Positions 61,480 through 64,000 of a stretch of DNA of 64,000 nucleotides are shown piece by piece (the stretch's first letter is position 1; each line of letters begins with the position of its first letter). Made by a program: the position numbers and the translations under genes. The stretch lies in NCBI RefSeq assembly GCF_040327995.1, contig NZ_JBEPIJ010000004.1, positions 62,001-126,000 on the forward strand, in the 5' to 3' direction. Source of the stretch: Solimonas thermocellulolyticum. Its GTDB lineage: Bacteria > Pseudomonadota > Gammaproteobacteria > Nevskiales > Nevskiaceae. The notes beneath the pieces are model-generated. The model ran no database searches, was not told the origin of the DNA, and worked only from the letters and a program-made list of their open reading frames with translations.

Positions 61480-62241
61480 TTAACCGCGCGGAACCGCTGC
61501 GGCGAGGCCTTCTAGGGCAAGTCCTAGTTCCAGCTCTTCGAGCACTCGGCGCTTGAGTCGCTGGGTGCAGACATGACGCGTGTAGCGCAGAAGGTGCTTG
61601 TCCCGGATGGCCAACTGCAGCGCCAGCGCGTGCGCCCGCGGGAGGAGCTCGTGCGACGGCAGCACTTCGGCCACCACGCCCAGCCGTTGCGCTTCGGCCG
61701 CGTCGAGTTCGGCGCCGGTGAGCAGGAAATGCCGGCCGCGGTTGAGACCGAGCAATTCCAACCAGATCACTTGCACTCCATCGCCAGGGACGAGGCCGTT
61801 CTCGAAGTGTGGTGCATCCTTGAACAGCGCGGTCTGGCTGGCAAGTACGATATCTGCCATGACCGCGAGCTCGGAGTGGGCGCGCGCCGGACCGTTCACC
61901 GCGGCGATTATCGGGACGTCGATGTCGAGATACTGGGTGATCAGACGCTTGCCTTCCCAGAGGATGCGGTCCCACAGCCCCGCCGGCACGCCTTCCCGGG
62001 CCAACAGCCCCGCAGCTTCGGTGGCGTAGTCGATGAAGTGCGATCCGGTGCCGGTGAGGATCACCACCCGGTTGTCTCGGTCGGCAGCCACGGCAGCGAA
62101 CAGCTCGGGCAACTCACGGTGCGGACCGCCGCCCCACCACAGAGGGCCGCCATCGCTGTGCAGACGGATTTGCAACACTCCCTCGGGGCTACGGTCCAGG
62201 ACGGCGTGGCGCCAGCCGTTTCGATAATCGTCGAAGTGCAT
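61480..62241 (-). CDS. Enoyl-CoA hydratase/isomerase-family protein
   Basis: The 253-residue crotonase-fold protein has VVILTGTGSHFIDYATEAAG and the oxyanion region PIIAAVNGPARAHSELAVMADIV, then KDAPHFENGLVPGDGVQ. The usual GGG/GGA oxyanion segment reads GPARAH here, and the acidic catalytic positions are not obvious, so it may be a divergent hydrolase or hydratase. It is unlike the one at 39894. Confidence 0.82.
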   Translation of the reverse strand: MHFDDYRNGWRHAVLDRSPEGVLQIRLHSDGGPLWWGGGPHRELPELFAAVAADRDNRVVILTGTGSHFIDYATEAAGLLAREGVPAGLWDRILWEGKRLITQYLDIDVPIIAAVNGPARAHSELAVMADIVLASQTALFKDAPHFENGLVPGDGVQVIWLELLGLNRGRHFLLTGAELDAAEAQRLGVVAEVLPSHELLPRAHALALQLAIRDKHLLRYTRHVCTQRLKRRVLEELELGLALEGLAAAVPRG

Positions 62242-62247
62242 GCCGAT

Positions 62248-62748
62248 CTACCTCAGAAAGTGGTTCAGGGAGCTCAGCGCCGCGTCTACGCGGATAGCGC
62301 CGTCGGCGAAGAGTCCCGTGATGTGACCGTGGGTGAGGAATAGCGCATCGAGGTCGCCGGCGGCGTCAAGGGCCGCCCGGTAGGGGGCTCGTTGCTCGAA
62401 AGGCGCGTCGTCGTCCAGCGTGGCGTGATACAGGAATACCGACGGGCCGGGACGGTCCATCGCGTTACGCGCCGATACATGCTGTTCACCAAAGAGATTG
62501 CCATGCGTCGTCATTTGGGTGGCGGGGCCGCTCGATCCGGCGCCGGTCGACCCGCGTGCAAGCTGGGCCCTCGCTTGGCTCGAAACACCTCGGCGAACAA
62601 GGTCTGGGGCCAGTCGTACGGGCTGATCGTCACGTCGCCCGTTGCGGGATGGCGTGAGATCATCCGGGTCGGCGGCGTGACCGAGCGACCGCGGTGGGGC
62701 GCCGCAGCCCGCCAGAAGCAGGACCAGTGCAAAGGCAAGGTTTCGCAT
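62248..62748 (-). CDS. Lipoprotein related to alpha/beta hydrolases, probably with an internal deletion
   Basis: The 166-residue protein starts MRNLAFALVLLLAGCGAP (lipobox Cys15). It ends with VFLYHATLDDDAPFEQRAPYR and LFLTHGHITGLFADGAI, the pattern of the C-terminal Asp/His part of secreted lipases or esterases. The middle, where the nucleophile elbow should be, is absent: basic low-complexity sequence joins the two ends. It is therefore probably an inactive deletion product. It lies 6 bp after the start region of the enoyl-CoA hydratase gene, on the same strand. Confidence 0.6.
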   Translation of the reverse strand: MRNLAFALVLLLAGCGAPPRSLGHAADPDDLTPSRNGRRDDQPVRLAPDLVRRGVSSQARAQLARGSTGAGSSGPATQMTTHGNLFGEQHVSARNAMDRPGPSVFLYHATLDDDAPFEQRAPYRAALDAAGDLDALFLTHGHITGLFADGAIRVDAALSSLNHFLR

Positions 62749-62862
62749 CGACCGCGCCCTTCGAAGAGCGTCTGCGTTACGTGGCGGCACGCCGTCCGGA
62801 CGCGGCGCTGCGTCCAGAATCGCCGTTCCCACGTTTGTTGCACACGCCTTGGAGAGTCTGCC

Positions 62863-63423
62863 ATGTGGATCCCCCGACTGATCGCTGTCATCCTCAGTCT
62901 GTGCCTGGGCGCTTGCGCGAACCTCGACCCCCGTGCGCCGTCACCGGTGCCGCTGGCGGGTCCGATCGATCTGGAACGCTTCGCCGGAGATTGGTATCTG
63001 ATCGCCCACATCCCCACCGATCGCGACCGCGAAGCTCACAACGCCATCGAGCGCTATCAGCCGCGGCCGGACGGCTCGGTCGCGATCGTTTACACAAACC
63101 GTTTGGGCGGTTTCGATGGTAGGCCCAAAAGAATGACGCCCACCGGTTTTCCGGTGGCCGGATCTGGAAACGCGCTCTGGGGAATTCGCTTTCAGATTCC
63201 AGGGACCCGCATTCCCTGGCCCTTTCTCTACGAGTACCGGATCGGCTGGCTGGAGCCGGATTACTCAGTGATGATCGTCGCGCGCTCGAAACTCGACTAC
63301 CTCTGGCTGTTCGCCCGTGAGCCGCACATGGCTGACGAGCACTTGGAGCGCTACCGCCGAATCATGGCAGGATGGGGCTACGACACCACCCGTTTGTTGA
63401 GGGTGCCCCAGCGCTTGGATTAG
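62863..63423 (+). CDS. blc: Outer-membrane lipocalin (Blc type)
   Basis: The 186-residue lipoprotein has the lipobox LGAC (Cys18) and the lipocalin motifs: IDLERFAGDWYLIAHIP with the conserved Gly-x-Trp, IERYQPRPDGSV, and a C-terminal region with VMIVARSKLDYLWLFAREP. Bacterial lipocalins bind lipids at the outer membrane and aid membrane maintenance. TTGGAGAGTCTGCC precedes the ATG. It is divergent from the truncated lipoprotein hydrolase. Confidence 0.92.
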   Translation: MWIPRLIAVILSLCLGACANLDPRAPSPVPLAGPIDLERFAGDWYLIAHIPTDRDREAHNAIERYQPRPDGSVAIVYTNRLGGFDGRPKRMTPTGFPVAGSGNALWGIRFQIPGTRIPWPFLYEYRIGWLEPDYSVMIVARSKLDYLWLFAREPHMADEHLERYRRIMAGWGYDTTRLLRVPQRLD

Positions 63424-63611
63424 CCGCTTCCATGTCGATCCGCTCTTCCCAGGCGTGGCTCAGAGCGCCTCTGCCGTCCGAGCGGGGGCAGGATGCCTCT
63501 GCGGGCCACCGCCGAGCGCGACTACCCGCCTCGTGTTCGCTCGTCTGGCGATCCGGACCTTGGAGCCGACCTGTTCTCACGGACACCTGATCTTTTGAGA
63601 GTGGATGAGCG

Positions 63612-63840
63612 TGAACCGCTCCGGCTTCTCGGAGGCTCCGAACCTAGAGAGGCTTGGAGCATGAGCAGCTACGCCCCTGAGGTGTGTGAGCGGGCGGTTC
63701 GGATGGTCCTGGACCACCCGGGCGAGCACAGTTACCGGTGGGCGGCGATCACGTCGATGGTCGGAAAGATCGGCGGCCCGCCGGAGACGCTGCGGACATG
63801 GGTCCGGCGGGTCGAGCGCGACAGCGGGCGGGCGATTGAT
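63612..63840 (+). mobile_element. IS3-family fragment: left end and 5' part of orfA
   Basis: TGAACCGCTCCGGCTTCTCG at 63612 resembles the terminal repeat of IS3-family (IS51-like) elements. From ATG 63661 the frame reads MSSYAPEVCERAVRMVLDH, then YRWAAITSMVGKIGGPPETL and RTWVRRVERDSGRAID, the N-terminal helix-turn-helix of the orfA transposase protein (about 60 of roughly 100 residues). It stops matching near 63840, where unrelated minus-strand coding sequence begins. The rest of the element has been lost. Confidence 0.8.
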
Positions 63841-63869
63841 CGCCCGCGCTCTGGCCATGTCCGCAGCGT

Positions 63870-64000
63870 TCAGGTCGCGCCCCGGACATCGGTTTGGCGC
63901 CGCTCGGCGTGCAGCTCGGCCTCGTGCTGCAGTACTGCGCGGCGCAACTGCATCAGGTTCTCGCGCAGCATGTCGGCGACCAGCTCGTCGGTGCGCGGGT
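63870..64000 (-). CDS. 3' end of an unidentified gene entering from the right edge
   Basis: On the minus strand the last 43 residues read TDELVADMLRENLMQLRRAV, then LQHEAELHAERRQTDVRGAT and a stop at 63870. The piece is helical and charged, and too short to identify. A perfect 9-bp hairpin (63828-63847) lies 22 bp after its stop and may mark the end of its transcript. Confidence 0.5.
   Translation of the reverse strand, partial: PRTDELVADMLRENLMQLRRAVLQHEAELHAERRQTDVRGAT

Overview
The window is GC-rich, densely coded DNA from a gammaproteobacterium. The order mtaD-ubiG-gph-yciK with a divergent mtnA, dapA followed by a small lipoprotein next to gcvR, bcp and phoH, and a complete type IV minor-pilin operon all fit that class. 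A CYP153 alkane hydroxylase locus and the beta-helix/diheme protein point to a hydrocarbon-degrading relative of the Nevskiales/Solimonadaceae. That lower-rank placement is inference.

Layout. (1) 1-4.45 kb is a decayed alkane-oxidation locus: an AraC-type regulator, a 2Fe-2S ferredoxin and a CYP153-type P450. They are followed by a frameshifted GMC oxidoreductase cut off by the fused remains of two IS66 elements, then an SDR fragment. Matching 21-bp-spaced operator pairs lie on both sides of the regulator gene. (2) 4.5-15.2 kb is a mobile region of the Tn3 family, Tn4651-like group. It holds two divergent tnpS/tnpT cointegrate-resolution modules, a SWIB-domain gene, an AT-rich stretch with 145-bp-spaced repeats, an overlapping gene pair that looks like a Panacea antitoxin with a PemK-like toxin, and one full tnpA. 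It ends at a 5'-truncated rluB. (3) 15.6-25.6 kb is conserved chromosome: the yciK, gph, ubiG, mtaD operon, mtnA, a TauE/SafE exporter, phoH, bcp, gcvR, dapA and tRNA-Ser(GGA). (4) 25.8-33.9 kb holds type IV pilus genes, fimT-pilV-pilW-pilX-pilY1-pilE on the minus strand plus a separate FimT-like gene. (5) 34.2-41.9 kb is a catabolic cluster: a Baeyer-Villiger-type monooxygenase, an epoxide-hydrolase-like protein, a nitronate-monooxygenase-like protein and an SDR face an acyl-CoA dehydrogenase, enoyl-CoA hydratase and CoA-transferase across a palindrome-rich promoter. (6) 41.9-49.6 kb is a sulfate-uptake operon (DUF2292, porin, sbp, cysT, cysW, cysA) divergent from a sigma-54 enhancer-binding activator. 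A sigma-54-like promoter and three phased palindromes lie between them. (7) 49.6-54.2 kb contains an ECF42-type sigma factor with two DGPF/YCII proteins, YceI and VOC proteins. Three near-identical promoter motifs precede these genes. (8) 54.2-64 kb contains a DUF445 membrane protein, tRNA-Arg(TCG), a large lipoprotein fusing a beta-helix domain to a diheme cytochrome, dadA, an enoyl-CoA hydratase homologue, a probably deleted lipoprotein hydrolase, a lipocalin and an IS3 fragment at the right edge.

The best candidates for something undescribed are the Panacea/PemK-like pair set between two Tn4651-type resolution modules (7988-9485), the sigma-54 control region of the sulfate operon (47.8-48.0 kb), and the single-chain beta-helix/diheme lipoprotein (56711-59890).
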